Shown: positions 36,399 to 47,392 of the stretch, piece by piece
Numbering within the stretch: the stretch's first letter is position 1
Layout of the letters: each line of letters begins with the position of its first letter
Assembly (NCBI GenBank): GCA_958295885.1
Contig: OY282380.1
Location: forward strand, 2,046,001 to 2,110,000
Source of the DNA: Arenicellales bacterium
Lineage (GTDB): Bacteria > Pseudomonadota > Gammaproteobacteria > Arenicellales > JAJDZL01
DNA: 64,000 nt
Direction: 5' to 3'
The notes under the pieces: model-generated
Seen by the model: the letters and a program-made list of their open reading frames with translations, nothing else
What the model was told of the DNA's origin: nothing
Database searches by the model: none
Translations under genes and position numbers: made by a program

Positions 36399-38537
36399 AT
36401 GAAATTATCTACTGCACTAGACAAAATAGACGAGCAACAGCTCTTTGTGCCTTCTTTCCAGCGCGAGTATGTCTGGAAGCGCGAGGCTGCGAAGTCGTTT
36501 TTGGATTCGTTAATTAAAGGGTATCCTGTGGGAACCATGCTAACGTGGGAAACTAATGATCCGCCCGAACTCAAAGGTCCTCATCAATACCATGAAAAGC
36601 AAGGGGCCGTGCGCATTCTCCTTGATGGACAACAACGATTGACTGCGATCTACATGTTAATCAGAGGTAGCATCCCACCCTATTACACTGAGAAAGATAT
36701 AAAAGAAGATCCTCGAAACCTATGCGTAAATGTGGAGAAGTTGGAATTAGCGTTTTACTCCAAGATTAAAATGCAGAATGATCCTTGCTGGCAGCGAGTT
36801 ACTAAAATTTTTAATAAGGATGTTCGTTCAAAGGATGTCGTAAGAGAGCTGGAGAATAGAGGCGAAGAAGTCAGTCGAGAAAGGGATGATAAGATTGACG
36901 ACAACACTCACGCAATCGCAAAAATTCTTGATTGGAATTTTCCGGAACAGACGGTTCCTGTCCATGCTACCGTGCGTGAAGCCATTGATATTTTCTATAA
37001 AGTCAACGCAAGTGGGGTATCTTTAACTGATGCAGAGCTGGCACTTGCTCAAATTTCTGGATATTGGCCAAAAGTACGCGATGCCTTCAAATGCAAACTG
37101 AAAGAACTTCAAGGCCAAGGTTTTGAATTATCGCTCGACTTTCTTGTTCGAGTGATATTGGGATGTATGTATCATAGCGGCTCGGATTTGAAGAAGCTGC
37201 ATGGAAAAGAAAAAAATAATGAAACCATCCACACCGCTTGGAAACTCTTAGATGAACAAGTGTTGAATTATGTCACCAGTATTTTGAAATCGCATGCTTT
37301 TGTGGATCACACAAATGAGATCAGTTCAGTTTACGCGTTGATTCCCATCATCGTATATTGCTATGACAAAAATGGACAGCATTTGAACGAAGTCGAAATA
37401 CGAAAGATCGTCAATTGGTTTTACTATTCTCAGATCAGGAATCGATATTCTGGTCAACTGCCGCAGAAGCTAGACCGAGACCTTAGAATTGTAAAAGACG
37501 ACAAAAACCCATTTGATCAATTACTTTCAGTGATCAAGGAAGAAAGAAGACTAAAAATCATACCTGCAGAATTTGAAGGACGAAAAATTTCTCATCCACT
37601 TTTCAAATTAGCGTGCTGGTATTTTAAAAGTAGAGGTGCGATTTGTTTTAGCACTGGAGTTAAATTGCGCCATTCAATGGGGGAAAAATACACACTTGAA
37701 AATGATCATATATTCCCGTATTCAAGACTCAAGACTCTAGGTTACAGTTGGGGGAATCGAATCAAATATGCTCTAGCACAGGAGCTAACGAATCGAGCTA
37801 TTCTCACCAAAACCGCGAATAGGACCAAAGGTGCAGTTACTCCTAAAGACTATTTGACAAAAGTGAAAGAAAAGTTCCCCAATGCACTGGCTTTGCAGTG
37901 TATTCCTGAAGACCCTGCTCTATGGGAAGAAGAAAACTACGAGCGATTTCTTCAAGCTCGTCGAAAAATGTTGTCTGAAGATCTAAACCAATTTCTCAAT
38001 GATATTACGGAAACAACACCCCCGGTCATACCGACCACACTTGAAGAAATGATTGAAGCAGGCGAAAGTGACCTTCTTGAATTCAAAGCCTCTCTAAGAT
38101 GGGACTATAGGCTAGCAAGGGTAAATAATGATCTCAAATATGCAGTGTTAAAAACAATTGCAGCGTTCTCTAACGCCGACGGCGGCACGTTGCTCATTGG
38201 TGTTGCTGATGACGGTGAAATTCTCGGCCTTGAAGACGACTTTGGCACATTTAAGGGCGCGAACCGGGACAAGTTCCAGCTGCACCTCACAAATTTGTTG
38301 AATAACTCATTCAATATTGTCTATGTTATGAACAACATTGGTGTCTCGTTTCCGCAAGTTGCAGAAAAGGAAATTTGTAAGTTAGATATTCAGCCATCAA
38401 CAGAGCCGAAATTTCTCACGACCAAAAATAAAAATGGACAACAACAGCAAAAATTCTACGTCAGGAGCGGGAATTCATCACAGGAATTGCGTCCAGAGGA
38501 GGCGCATAATTATTGTTCGGAGAGATTTCCCAGATGA
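36399..38537 (+). CDS. GmrSD-like DUF262/DUF1524 protein fused to a Schlafen-type AlbA_2 domain
   Basis: 712 residues in three parts. Residues about 10-230 are DUF262: FQREYVW at 20-26 and the nucleotide/nuclease motif DGQQR at 76-80. Residues about 380-520 carry the DUF1524-type HNH nuclease: LENDHIFPYSRL (about 433-444) and NRAILTKTANRTKG. Residues about 548-705 are an AlbA_2 (divergent AAA_4/Schlafen) domain: ESDLLEFKASLRW, ADGGTLLIGVADDG and FYVRSGNSSQEL. DUF262/DUF1524 alone resembles GmrSD type IV restriction enzymes that attack modified DNA. AlbA_2 occurs in defence and regulatory ATPase-like proteins. The combination beside a type IIL enzyme suggests phage defence. Function is inferred, not shown. 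Confidence 0.83.
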   Translation: MKLSTALDKIDEQQLFVPSFQREYVWKREAAKSFLDSLIKGYPVGTMLTWETNDPPELKGPHQYHEKQGAVRILLDGQQRLTAIYMLIRGSIPPYYTEKDIKEDPRNLCVNVEKLELAFYSKIKMQNDPCWQRVTKIFNKDVRSKDVVRELENRGEEVSRERDDKIDDNTHAIAKILDWNFPEQTVPVHATVREAIDIFYKVNASGVSLTDAELALAQISGYWPKVRDAFKCKLKELQGQGFELSLDFLVRVILGCMYHSGSDLKKLHGKEKNNETIHTAWKLLDEQVLNYVTSILKSHAFVDHTNEISSVYALIPIIVYCYDKNGQHLNEVEIRKIVNWFYYSQIRNRYSGQLPQKLDRDLRIVKDDKNPFDQLLSVIKEERRLKIIPAEFEGRKISHPLFKLACWYFKSRGAICFSTGVKLRHSMGEKYTLENDHIFPYSRLKTLGYSWGNRIKYALAQELTNRAILTKTANRTKGAVTPKDYLTKVKEKFPNALALQCIPEDPALWEEENYERFLQARRKMLSEDLNQFLNDITETTPPVIPTTLEEMIEAGESDLLEFKASLRWDYRLARVNNDLKYAVLKTIAAFSNADGGTLLIGVADDGEILGLEDDFGTFKGANRDKFQLHLTNLLNNSFNIVYVMNNIGVSFPQVAEKEICKLDIQPSTEPKFLTTKNKNGQQQQKFYVRSGNSSQELRPEEAHNYCSERFPR

Positions 38538-38960
38538 TTAGATTTAGTATTTCTCGCAACGAGCGCGATAATTGAATCTTGCTGTTGTCCAGTTCAAGCG
38601 GCATCATTACTTTATTTTGTGATGCTAAGTGAACCTTCTTTTTCCACTCAGCATCCGTCTTGAAATCATTGAGCAATGCGTCTTCAGATGATTTAAGTAG
38701 TTCCCATGCGCCCTTTGTAGATGCGTTACACGCCGACATGCTCCGCAAAGCGTTAAAAGATTGTTATAAGATTTTGTTCATCATCTATTAATTCAAATAT
38801 AATTAAACAGATATTAATTATCAATTCAATTGAAAACTTTGTTAATTTTGATAGTTTTCAGTAGGGTCGCGTCACTCGCAGTTCACTAGCCATTCAATAT
38901 AGATGGCATGGAACCGGTGATTTTCCTTCAGAGTCTAACTGATCCAACCGAATTTTTCCC
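38538..38960. other. Upstream region of the suc operon
   Basis: About 420 bp. A 95-codon minus frame (38461-38748) overlaps the end of the fusion gene and has no recognisable motif. The last 200 bp are AT-rich and contain the inverted repeat annotated at 38831-38860; the sucA promoter should be here. Confidence 0.4.
38831..38860. promoter_or_regulatory. Inverted repeat upstream of sucA
   Basis: TGAAAACT and AGTTTTCA form a perfect 8-bp inverted repeat around a 14-nt AT-rich centre, about 100 bp before the sucA ATG. A -35-like TTGAAA overlaps the left arm. It could be an operator or simply a weak hairpin; no regulator is identified. Confidence 0.3.
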
Positions 38961-41783
38961 ATGACTACAACAAAAAGTTCAAATCAAGAAACTGCTTTTT
39001 TCTCAGGTAACGCCGATTATCTTGAAAGTCTGTATGACCAATATCATACGGAACCTGAAAAAGTCACTGAGGAATGGAATGAAACCTTTTCAGAATTTGA
39101 ACACACCGAACATAAAGCGTTTCTGCCCGGTATTGGATATGCGCACGAGTACGTAGATCACGACAGCATTCGCCGCCAGGCCGCGGTGCAGCGTCTGGTA
39201 CGTCAATATCAGGTTTATGGGCACCTGAACGCGAATCTTGACCCGCTGGGACTCGAAGATGTTGCTCCCAGTACTGATCTGAGTCTTGAATCCGTTGGCT
39301 TGCTCGAAAGTGACCTGAACGAAGTATTCAAGATCGACGCAGTCGAAGACACGAAGTCCATGGAACTGAGAAAAATCTTGGAGTTCTATGAACAGACTTA
39401 CTGCGGTTCGATTGGTTACGAATTCATGCACGTTACAGAACGGAGTCGTTTGGAGTGGCTGCGGTCCAGAGTCGAAAACGAATCGCTGCATCCGGTCGTA
39501 ACGGATGACGACCGCAGACGAATTTTGAGAGAATTGACAATGGCCGAATGCATGGAAACATACCTGCATATGAAATATGTCGGCCAGAAGCGATTCTCAC
39601 TGGAAGGAGGTGAATCACTCATTCCGATGTTGGCTGAGCTGGTCGAGCTGTCAGGTAAAACCGGTGGCAAAGAAGTCGTTATCGGAATGGCGCATCGGGG
39701 CCGACTCAATGTACTTGTGAATATTTTGGGCAAGTCACCCGCCGAAGTCTTTGGTGAATTTGAAGGGAATGTGGCAGTCAGCGGTGTCTGGAAGGATCAT
39801 GGCGATGTGAAATATCACATGGGATTTTCGGCCGACATCAATACTTCGGGTGGAATTGTTCATGTTGCTTTGGGATTCAATCCATCGCATCTCGCAATCA
39901 TCAATCCTGTCGTAGTCGGTTCAGTTCGGGCCCGACAGCATCGTCGTGAAGATAATTCCTGGAAAGAAGTGACGCCGATTGTTGTGCATGGAGATGCTGC
40001 TTTCGCAGGTCAAGGTGTGGTAATGGAAACCTTCAACATGTCACATACCCGAGGCTTCGGTGTAGGCGGCACCATCCACATCATCATAAACAATCAAATC
40101 GGATTCACCACCAGCAACAAGCTGGACGCACGTTCTACGATTCATTGTACGGAAGTGGCGAAGATGGTGCAGTCTCCAATCTTTCACGTTAACGGCGACG
40201 ACCCGGAAGCCGTGTTGAAAGTGGCCCGCCTGGCCCATGCGTACCGAACCGAATTTCATACGGATGTTGTCATCGATATGGTTTGTTATCGAAGATATGG
40301 TCACAATGAAGCGGACGAACCGATGATGACACAGCCAGTCATGTATTCGCGAATCAAGCAGGTCGTTCCGATTCGACGCATGTATGCGCAGGAATTGGCT
40401 GAAAATGGAGTGATTTCAGATACGGAAGCACAGCAGATGGTTCAGGATTATCGCGGCGAACTCGACCGAGGTGAGGTCGTAGCCGGTCAGATCATTGATC
40501 CTGCAAAAATGGAAAAAATTGTCGATTGGAATCGCTATCTGAACGCGCAGTGGACAGACCCCGTCGACACAAGCGTTTCTTCAGATAGAATCAAAAAGTT
40601 ACAGAATCAGCTGACAGAACTGCCGGAAAACTTCACCTTGCACAATCGCGTTCAGAAAATTGTGTCTGACCGCGTCAGCATGTCCATCGGGGAAAAGGTG
40701 GTCGATTGGGGATTTGCAGAGACGATGGCGTATGCCACATTGATTGACGACGGATACCAGGTTCGTTTAACTGGACAGGATGTCGGACGCGGTACGTTTT
40801 CACACCGTCATGTGCTGCTGCATGATCAGAATAGCCGAGGCGTGTACTGTCCTCTGAAGTCAATTCGCGAGGAGGATGATTATGAAGTTTACAACTCACT
40901 GCTATCTGAAGAAGCAGTGCTTGCGTTTGAGTATGGCTATGCAACCACTGATCCAGAATCACTCGTCATTTGGGAAGCGCAATTTGGTGATTTTTCCAAT
41001 GGCGCACAGATTGTCATCGATCAGTTCGTCAGCAGCGGTTTCGAAAAATGGGGCAGATTGTGTGGCTTGGTGATGCTGCTGCCTCACGGTTACGAAGGAC
41101 AAGGACCGGAACATTCATCCGCGCGGCTTGAAAGATTTCTGCAGCTGTGTGCCGGCGACAACATGCAGGTATGCATTCCGACCACACCAGCGCAAATGTT
41201 TCATTTGCTGCGACGGCAGACTCTGCGAAAATACCGTCGCCCTTTAGTTGTCATGTCACCGAAAAGCTTGCTGCGTCACAAGCTTGCGGTCTCAGATATT
41301 GACGATATGACACATGGTGGATTTCTCACTGTGATTGACGAAACTGATCATTCGATTCGACGTGATGAGGTCGCTCGAATCATTCTGTGTACGGGTAAGG
41401 TCTACTACGACCTGTTTCATATGCGCGAGCATTTGAAAATCCGAAACATTGCGATTATTCGCATTGAACAACTTCATCCGTTTCCAGTCAATGTGTTGAA
41501 TTTCATTCTTAATAGTTACCCCAAGGCACATGAAATCGTTTGGTGTCAGGAAGAACCGAGAAATCAGGGTGCGTGGTACCAGATTTGGCATCTCATTCGA
41601 GAGTGCTTGAAAAAGAAGCAGCAGTTCAATTGTATATCTCGAGACGCTTCTCCCGCACCTGCAGTCGGAAATTACCGCGTTCACCTGGTTCAACAGCAGC
41701 GCTTGGTGACCGATGCGCTGTCCATAACCCGTAAAGTAGTTTCCATTTCCGATTCAAAGAGGCAAAGGTCTAATGTCAATTGA
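38961..41783 (+). CDS. sucA: 2-oxoglutarate dehydrogenase E1 component
   Basis: 940 residues, normal for proteobacterial SucA. It decarboxylates 2-oxoglutarate on thiamine diphosphate and passes the succinyl group to E2. Landmarks are an N-terminal [16 protein letters not shown] segment, [26 protein letters not shown] with the TPP aspartate, [32 protein letters not shown] and the C-terminal [12 protein letters not shown]. It heads the sucA-sucB-lpd operon and overlaps sucB by 11 bp. This is a core TCA cycle gene. Confidence 0.97.
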   Translation: MTTTKSSNQETAFFSGNADYLESLYDQYHTEPEKVTEEWNETFSEFEHTEHKAFLPGIGYAHEYVDHDSIRRQAAVQRLVRQYQVYGHLNANLDPLGLEDVAPSTDLSLESVGLLESDLNEVFKIDAVEDTKSMELRKILEFYEQTYCGSIGYEFMHVTERSRLEWLRSRVENESLHPVVTDDDRRRILRELTMAECMETYLHMKYVGQKRFSLEGGESLIPMLAELVELSGKTGGKEVVIGMAHRGRLNVLVNILGKSPAEVFGEFEGNVAVSGVWKDHGDVKYHMGFSADINTSGGIVHVALGFNPSHLAIINPVVVGSVRARQHRREDNSWKEVTPIVVHGDAAFAGQGVVMETFNMSHTRGFGVGGTIHIIINNQIGFTTSNKLDARSTIHCTEVAKMVQSPIFHVNGDDPEAVLKVARLAHAYRTEFHTDVVIDMVCYRRYGHNEADEPMMTQPVMYSRIKQVVPIRRMYAQELAENGVISDTEAQQMVQDYRGELDRGEVVAGQIIDPAKMEKIVDWNRYLNAQWTDPVDTSVSSDRIKKLQNQLTELPENFTLHNRVQKIVSDRVSMSIGEKVVDWGFAETMAYATLIDDGYQVRLTGQDVGRGTFSHRHVLLHDQNSRGVYCPLKSIREEDDYEVYNSLLSEEAVLAFEYGYATTDPESLVIWEAQFGDFSNGAQIVIDQFVSSGFEKWGRLCGLVMLLPHGYEGQGPEHSSARLERFLQLCAGDNMQVCIPTTPAQMFHLLRRQTLRKYRRPLVVMSPKSLLRHKLAVSDIDDMTHGGFLTVIDETDHSIRRDEVARIILCTGKVYYDLFHMREHLKIRNIAIIRIEQLHPFPVNVLNFILNSYPKAHEIVWCQEEPRNQGAWYQIWHLIRECLKKKQQFNCISRDASPAPAVGNYRVHLVQQQRLVTDALSITRKVVSISDSKRQRSNVN

Positions 41784-43014
41784 AATCAAAACACCCATGT
41801 TACCGGAATCTGTAAGTGAGGCCACTGTACTTTCTTGGACGAAGCTTGTCGGTGAGAGCATCGAACGCGACGAAGTGTTGATCGAACTTGAAACAGAAAA
41901 AATTGTTTTGGAGGTGCCCGCACCCCAGAGCGGCCGCGTCGGCAAAATTTTAAAAGGTGACGGGAGCGTGACGGTTGAAGGCGACATCCTTGGCGTAATC
42001 GAAACCGGTCCTGCCGAATCAAGCGTTCTTCATCAAGAACCAGAAGCAGCGAAACAACCGGAAGCAAGACCCGAACCAGAAGAATCGGAACCGATCTTGA
42101 GCCCTGCAGCCCGCCGCGTCGCAGAACAGCACAGGGTTGACGTTAGCAAGGTTTCAGGCACTGGAAAGGACGGCCGCATTACGAAGCCTGACGTAGAAAG
42201 CATGGTCCAGGCGGAAGTTCAGCTCGAGCCGGAGCAGCCCTCAAAAGAACTCGCGGAAGAAGCACCGCCAAAAAAGGCAGAAGTACCTGCGGCGGTTCCT
42301 GCGGCAAGTGACGCGCGATCAGTTCGTCGTCAGACGATGAGCAGGATTCGGCGAACCATCGCAGACCGACTCGTACAGTCACAGCAAACAGCAGCGTTGT
42401 TGACGACGTTCAATGAAGTTGATATGAGCGCAGTGATGGACTTGCGTAAAAAATATAAAGACGAATTCGAAAAGAAACACGACACGCGCCTCGGTTTCAT
42501 GTCCTTTTTTGTGAAAGCCGCAGTCGAGTCGCTCAAGGTGATACCCGCTGTCAATGCTCAAATTGACGGCAGCGAAATTGTATACCACGATTATTGTGAT
42601 GTTGGCATCGCTGTTTCTTCACCACGCGGCTTGGTAGTTCCGATTCTTCGGGATGCAGAACAGATGAGTTTTGCTGAAATTGAGCAGCAGATTCGAGAAT
42701 TCGGCGCTCGTGCTCAGAGGGGAGCTCTGACATTGAACGAACTCAGTGGCGGCACCTTCACAATCACCAACGGCGGCGTATTTGGATCCTTGGTATCTAC
42801 CCCTATCGTAAATCCTCCCCAAAGCGCTATTTTAGGAATGCACAAAATTCAGGAACGTCCAATGGCAGAGAACGGTCAAGTTGTCATCAGACCGATGATG
42901 TATCTTGCGTTGACCTATGATCACAGAATCATTGACGGCCGCGAGGCGGTTACATTCCTGGTAGGAATAAAAAGAGGGTTGGAAGATCCTTCTCGTTTAT
43001 TGCTCGAACTGTAA
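41773..43014 (+). CDS. sucB: 2-oxoglutarate dehydrogenase E2 (dihydrolipoyl succinyltransferase)
   Basis: 413 residues. The N-terminal lipoyl domain contains [11 protein letters not shown] with the lipoyl lysine. A proline/glutamate-rich linker leads to the E1/E3-binding domain ([12 protein letters not shown]...[13 protein letters not shown]). A second charged linker precedes the catalytic domain ending in [11 protein letters not shown] (catalytic His and Asp). It transfers succinyl from E1 to CoA. Its ATG lies inside the 3' end of sucA (11-bp overlap) and lpd follows 6 bp later. Confidence 0.97.
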   Translation: MSIEIKTPMLPESVSEATVLSWTKLVGESIERDEVLIELETEKIVLEVPAPQSGRVGKILKGDGSVTVEGDILGVIETGPAESSVLHQEPEAAKQPEARPEPEESEPILSPAARRVAEQHRVDVSKVSGTGKDGRITKPDVESMVQAEVQLEPEQPSKELAEEAPPKKAEVPAAVPAASDARSVRRQTMSRIRRTIADRLVQSQQTAALLTTFNEVDMSAVMDLRKKYKDEFEKKHDTRLGFMSFFVKAAVESLKVIPAVNAQIDGSEIVYHDYCDVGIAVSSPRGLVVPILRDAEQMSFAEIEQQIREFGARAQRGALTLNELSGGTFTITNGGVFGSLVSTPIVNPPQSAILGMHKIQERPMAENGQVVIRPMMYLALTYDHRIIDGREAVTFLVGIKRGLEDPSRLLLEL

Positions 43015-43020
43015 AAAATT

Positions 43021-44451
43021 ATGCGATCAAGTTCCTATGATGTTTCCGTAATCGGCGCAGGCCCAGCTGGTTACGTAGCAGCGATTCGATGTGCGCAGCT
43101 CGGCTTGAAGACGGTATGCATAGACCGATGGACCAGCAATGGCAGGCCTGCTCTGGGTGGAACCTGTCTGAACGTCGGCTGTATTCCTTCGAAAGCGCTG
43201 TTAGACTCCACGGAGAAATATCACGAAGTCCTGACGACTTACAAAAGACATGGAATCATTGTCAAAGACGTTTCGATGAATGTCAAGACAATGATTAAAC
43301 GAAAAAATCGGATCGTTACATCGCTGACAAGAGGAATTGCGTCTCTGTTCAAAGGCAATAAAGTCGAATCAATTCATGCGCACGGTCGTTATGCAGGTGG
43401 AAATGTAGTCGAACTGCTTGACTGGAATACGTCCCAAAAAACTGGAGAAATCAAAGCCGATCATATCATTCTCGCCAGTGGGTCGACCCCTATCGAACTG
43501 CGGAGCGCGCCATTTGACGACGACCGCATTGTGGATTCCGCGGGGGCTCTTGAATTTGATTCAGTCCCGAAGAAACTGGGAATCGTCGGTGCAGGAGTGA
43601 TTGGATTGGAACTCGGTAGCGTATGGAACCGATTGGGTTCGGAAGTTATTATTTTAGAGGCATTGGATGAATTTCTTCCTACTGCTGATCATGATGTCGC
43701 AGCCGAAGCCGCCAAAATTTTCAAACGGCAGAAACTGAACGTTCTGCTGGGCACTCGAGTTGAATCCGCTCGGGCACAAGACTCAGGTGTCAATATCAAC
43801 TACACCGTTAAGGGAAATCAGCAACAATTGACTGTCGACCGTTTGATCGTGTGTATCGGACGTCGCCCTTTTACTGATAATTTGTTTACTCAATCAAGTG
43901 GCATTCAGCTGGATGAGCGCGGCTTCATTCAAGTTGATCAGAACTGTCGTACCAGTGTGAGTAACGTTTTTGCTGTCGGTGACAGCGTACGCGGTCCGAT
44001 GTTGGCCCACAAGGGTTCGGAAGAAGGCGTAGCCGTTGCCGAACGAATTGCAACCGGTGTGGGGCACATCAACTATGCCACGATTCCTTGGGCGATTTAC
44101 ACGTCGCCTGAAATCGCCTGGGTCGGTGAAACCGAAAATGAAGTCGTTGCAGCTGCGGGAAAATGCAGGACCGGGTCATTTCCCTTCATAGCAACCGGCC
44201 GCGCCAAAGCGATGGAAGACACGGCCGGATTCGTAAAAATTGTTGCGGATGCAGACACCGACCGAATCCGCGGCGTACATATTATCGGACCACATGCATC
44301 CGAATTGATCGCGGAAGCGGTCGTTGCGATGGAATATCACGCTAGCTCAGAAGATTTAGCACGAACGATTCATGCACATCCTACATTGTCCGAAGCGGTG
44401 CATGAAGCTGCTCTGTCTGTTGACGCACGCGGAATCCATCGACTCAATTAA
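43021..44451 (+). CDS. lpdA: Dihydrolipoamide dehydrogenase (E3)
   Basis: 476 residues. It has FAD-binding GAGPAGYVAA, the redox disulfide GGTCLNVGCIPSKALL, NAD-binding GAGVIGLELGSVW, AVGDSVRGPMLAHKG and the C-terminal interface HAHPTLSEAVHEA with the catalytic His-Glu pair. It reoxidises the lipoyl group of SucB and makes NADH. Its place directly behind sucB suggests it serves the 2-oxoglutarate complex; sharing with other complexes cannot be judged here. Confidence 0.96.
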   Translation: MRSSSYDVSVIGAGPAGYVAAIRCAQLGLKTVCIDRWTSNGRPALGGTCLNVGCIPSKALLDSTEKYHEVLTTYKRHGIIVKDVSMNVKTMIKRKNRIVTSLTRGIASLFKGNKVESIHAHGRYAGGNVVELLDWNTSQKTGEIKADHIILASGSTPIELRSAPFDDDRIVDSAGALEFDSVPKKLGIVGAGVIGLELGSVWNRLGSEVIILEALDEFLPTADHDVAAEAAKIFKRQKLNVLLGTRVESARAQDSGVNINYTVKGNQQQLTVDRLIVCIGRRPFTDNLFTQSSGIQLDERGFIQVDQNCRTSVSNVFAVGDSVRGPMLAHKGSEEGVAVAERIATGVGHINYATIPWAIYTSPEIAWVGETENEVVAAAGKCRTGSFPFIATGRAKAMEDTAGFVKIVADADTDRIRGVHIIGPHASELIAEAVVAMEYHASSEDLARTIHAHPTLSEAVHEAALSVDARGIHRLN

Positions 44452-44498
44452 ATTTATTCAACTCTTTAACCAATTCCGCTGCGGACAAGGTTTTCTCA

Positions 44499-45872
44499 AT
44501 GCGAGACCATAAGACTGTGAAAGAGAACATCTTCAGAATGTACGACATTCGTGGAGTTGCCCATAAAACTCTGACGAGTTCAGTCATCAAGAAAATTGGC
44601 CAATCGTTTGGCACCATTGCCCAAATCAAGTCGATTGAAGAAGTGGCAGTCGCGTGTGATGCTCGATTGTCCAGTCCTCAGTTCAAAAACTCCTTAATCG
44701 CTGGAGTGCGTTCAACAGGGTGCGGCGTTATTGATTTGGGAACCGTTCCTACTCCTTTGCTTTATTTTGGGGCTTATCACTTGACAGCTGGTACGGGTTT
44801 GATGGTTACGGCGAGTCACAATCCACCGTTCTACAACGGTGTCAAGATGATGCTGGCGCACCATACGCTGTACGGAACCAATATCCAGAAAATAAAACAG
44901 CGAATTGAAAAAAGGCTGTTTTTAGAAGGTGAAGGGTATTTGCAGAAAAAATCCATATCAGAGTTTTATATCGACACGATATGTTCGGATATTCGACTCA
45001 ATCAAGGTTTGCGAGTCGTAATTGACAGTGCGAACGGTGTCAGCGGATTGATAGCGCCCCGACTTTTTCGTCGATTGGGATGTGAAGTCATCGAAATGTA
45101 TAGTGAAGTGGATGGCAGTTTCCCGAATCACCTGGGAGATCCCACGCAAGTCGCAAATCTTAAGGACATCATTGAAAAAGTAAAAGAGGTCGGTGCCGAT
45201 GTTGGCCTGGCATTCGATGGTGACGGAGATCGAGTGGTAGCAATCGCCCCAACTGGTGAAATTATTTGGCCGGACCGGCTGATGATTTTGTTTACTCGGA
45301 ACATTCTTGAAGAAAACCCGGGTCGAGCTGTCGTATTTGATGTGAAATGTTCGCGTGCTTTGCCAGAAGCCATAGAGCTCGCAGGCGGCGAACCGGTAAT
45401 GTGGAAAACCGGACATTCTCTTATGAAATCAAAGCTCATCGAATGTGATGGAATTTTCGGTGGTGAACTAAGCGGGCATCTGTTTTTCCGAGACCGCTGG
45501 CCAGGTTTTGACGACGGCCTCTACACTGGCGCTAGATTATGTGAAATTCTTGCCAACGACGGACGGGCGACCTGGGAAATATTCGATGATTTACCTTGTC
45601 CTCTTGGCACTCAGGAGTTGAGAATTGAGTGTCAACGACCACATCTAGTCGTTGAAGAGTTTCGGAAACGCGCAAATTTTTGGGACGCGACCGTCAATTA
45701 CCTAGATGGCATCCGAGTCGATTTTGATGACGGGTTTGGTGTCATGCGCGCTTCAAACACAGCCAGCGAAATAGTTTTTCGATTCGAAGCGGACAACTTG
45801 GATGCGTTAGAGAGAATTCAAGAACGCTTCGAAGAAGAGATGCATTATTTGGATAGTTCGCTCATGCTTTGA
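44499..45872 (+). CDS. Phosphomannomutase/phosphoglucomutase
   Basis: 457 residues of the alpha-D-phosphohexomutase family. It shows MYDIRGVA near the N-terminus, phosphoserine loop TASHNPPFYNGVKM, metal-binding DGDGDRV, sugar-binding GGELSGHLFF and a C-terminal phosphate-binding RASNTASEIVFRFEA. It interconverts 1- and 6-phosphates of mannose or glucose for polysaccharide and lipopolysaccharide precursors; its length resembles AlgC. It lies 47 bp after lpdA and may have its own promoter. It marks the edge of the conserved region before a long accessory stretch. Confidence 0.93.
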   Translation: MRDHKTVKENIFRMYDIRGVAHKTLTSSVIKKIGQSFGTIAQIKSIEEVAVACDARLSSPQFKNSLIAGVRSTGCGVIDLGTVPTPLLYFGAYHLTAGTGLMVTASHNPPFYNGVKMMLAHHTLYGTNIQKIKQRIEKRLFLEGEGYLQKKSISEFYIDTICSDIRLNQGLRVVIDSANGVSGLIAPRLFRRLGCEVIEMYSEVDGSFPNHLGDPTQVANLKDIIEKVKEVGADVGLAFDGDGDRVVAIAPTGEIIWPDRLMILFTRNILEENPGRAVVFDVKCSRALPEAIELAGGEPVMWKTGHSLMKSKLIECDGIFGGELSGHLFFRDRWPGFDDGLYTGARLCEILANDGRATWEIFDDLPCPLGTQELRIECQRPHLVVEEFRKRANFWDATVNYLDGIRVDFDDGFGVMRASNTASEIVFRFEADNLDALERIQERFEEEMHYLDSSLML

Positions 45873-46254
45873 ACGTCGAGCATTCGACATTGCAGCCGCT
45901 AGCTGAATTTTATTGCGGAATCCACACTTTCATGCCAGACGAGCGACTCGCACTTCCTCGTCCAATCGGAACAGCTGAATGCGAATCCGCGAAAATCAAT
46001 TGAAGCGGCAATTGAAAGTCAAGGCTTGGAATCATCAGACCATCGTTTCTGTCAGATGAAACAGTGCCTCTAGCAAGCGGAATTCATTGAGGCCAGAGGA
46101 ATCATTGAAACCCCGGTCAAGCTCCTATTTCTACTCCAGCAGGATATTGACAAACGAATGAATTTTTTCTCTGTTAGGGGACCAAATTTGACGATAAGAA
46201 GTAATTGATGGAATTTAGTGCGAACGAACTGGATTATTCGGGGTGTGAATAGAC
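45873..46254. other. Intergenic region without a supportable gene
   Basis: About 380 bp between the phosphohexomutase gene and the convergent vsr gene. No frame, hairpin or RNA gene stands out. Confidence 0.4.
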
Positions 46255-46725
46255 CTACTGATTTTCTATTGGGACAGCACCTCTAATTTCAGAGTGTTTT
46301 CTGTTGCTGGGCAGCCAATCCTCAACTGTCAGAATGACATCCTCAAATTTCAGTCTGGATTTTCCTCTCAGGCTGCATTCCCAGATAACCATTGTCCGCC
46401 AGCCTTTTTCCTGGAGCAGTCCGACTGACTTTACGTCCCTGATTCGATTCCCCTGTATCTTCTTCTCCCAAAAATCCCGATTTGTCGACGGTGGTCTGAA
46501 AAGTGGACAGTCGTGTCCGTGCCAGAAACAGCCATTGACAAAAACAACCGCATTGAATCGACGAAAGACGATGTCGGGCGTACCAGGCAGAGTTCTGTTA
46601 TGCAGACCATATCGATAGCCCTTTCGATGGAGAGCTTTTCTTATGCGCAGTTCAACGCTTGTATCTTTCCCCGAAACTGAAGCCATTATCTGGCTTCGTT
46701 TTTCTTTGCTGAACACGTCGACCAT
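46255..46725 (-). CDS. vsr: Very short patch repair endonuclease
   Basis: 156 residues from ATG 46725; the frame extends nine codons upstream to a TTG. It matches Vsr throughout: VFSKEKRSQIMASVSGKDTSVELRIRKALH, GYRYGLHNRTLPGTPDIVF with the catalytic aspartate, VFVNGCFWHGHDC with zinc/active-site residues, and FWEKKIQGNRIRD. Vsr nicks beside T:G mismatches that arise by deamination of 5-methylcytosine and usually travels with a cytosine-C5 methyltransferase. No such methyltransferase is visible in this window, so it is an orphan here. Confidence 0.92.
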   Translation of the reverse strand: MVDVFSKEKRSQIMASVSGKDTSVELRIRKALHRKGYRYGLHNRTLPGTPDIVFRRFNAVVFVNGCFWHGHDCPLFRPPSTNRDFWEKKIQGNRIRDVKSVGLLQEKGWRTMVIWECSLRGKSRLKFEDVILTVEDWLPSNRKHSEIRGAVPIENQ

Positions 46726-47119
46726 AGTTTTAGAACATGAAGGAATATGCAAGCAGTTTATAAATCATTTGATTTGACGATCAGAACCGATAAATTGAAC
46801 CTTTTACGCGCATGCATCCCATCCGCTATCGTTCGCCCGTCATAATCATCAGTATAAAGTAAAGGAGACTGAATCAATCTTGGACAGGAGTGCAATTTCG
46901 TCCCTGTACTGCTCAGCTGACGTCTGGCAGTAAACTCCATGATTGCCGAGCCCACTGAAGTTCAGCAGAAGGCTTTTGATCTTTTGAGTTTAAAACTGGA
47001 TGTAAAATTCTGAACCGGTCCTGAACCGAGAAATCGGGTCTGTCTAAGTCGGTCCGGTTGGTGACCGCGGTTGGATCTATCAGCATGGCGAAGGACAACT
47101 TGAAAGAATCAGAAGCTGG
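46726..47119. other. Intergenic or decayed sequence
   Basis: About 390 bp upstream of vsr and downstream of the ABC permease fragment. Short minus frames (46758-46955, 46913-47098) have no motif. It may include decayed ABC operon sequence, but this is not provable by eye. Confidence 0.35.
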
Positions 47120-47365
47120 TCATCTGTTGTAGATCAGCACTCGGTAATCCAAATGGTAAATTCGTTCAGTTTGGCGACGTCGTAGAAGGTGATTTCTTAT
47201 TACGTAGCATATCAACTTCTCCGCAAACATTCCCAGGACTCCCAATGTAACGATGCCCACAAAGACTCGGTCACTTCGGTAAAAAGTTGATGAATGCAAG
47301 ATAAAATAACCAATTCCAACAGTGGCCGCGATCATTTTCGCTGCAACAATAACGCGGAAACAATC
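47120..47365 (-). pseudogene. C-terminal fragment of an SsuC/TauC-type ABC permease
   Basis: The minus frame reads VIVAAKMIAATVGIGYFILHSS then FYRSDRVFVGIVTLGVLGMFAEKLI. This closely follows the last two membrane helices of nitrate/sulfonate/taurine-type ABC permeases. The rest of the permease is missing: upstream sequence turns into IS1634-like transposase relic at about 47393. An insertion or deletion appears to have cut the gene. Identification is by motif recall; a full-length paralogue search would confirm it. Confidence 0.6.
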
Positions 47366-47392
47366 AGCAATAGACTGTCGATGGTGGCGCGC

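Noticed and set aside
38461..38748. 95-codon minus-strand frame after the DUF262 fusion gene
   Set aside because: Overlaps the end of a well-supported gene by 77 bp and shows no family features.
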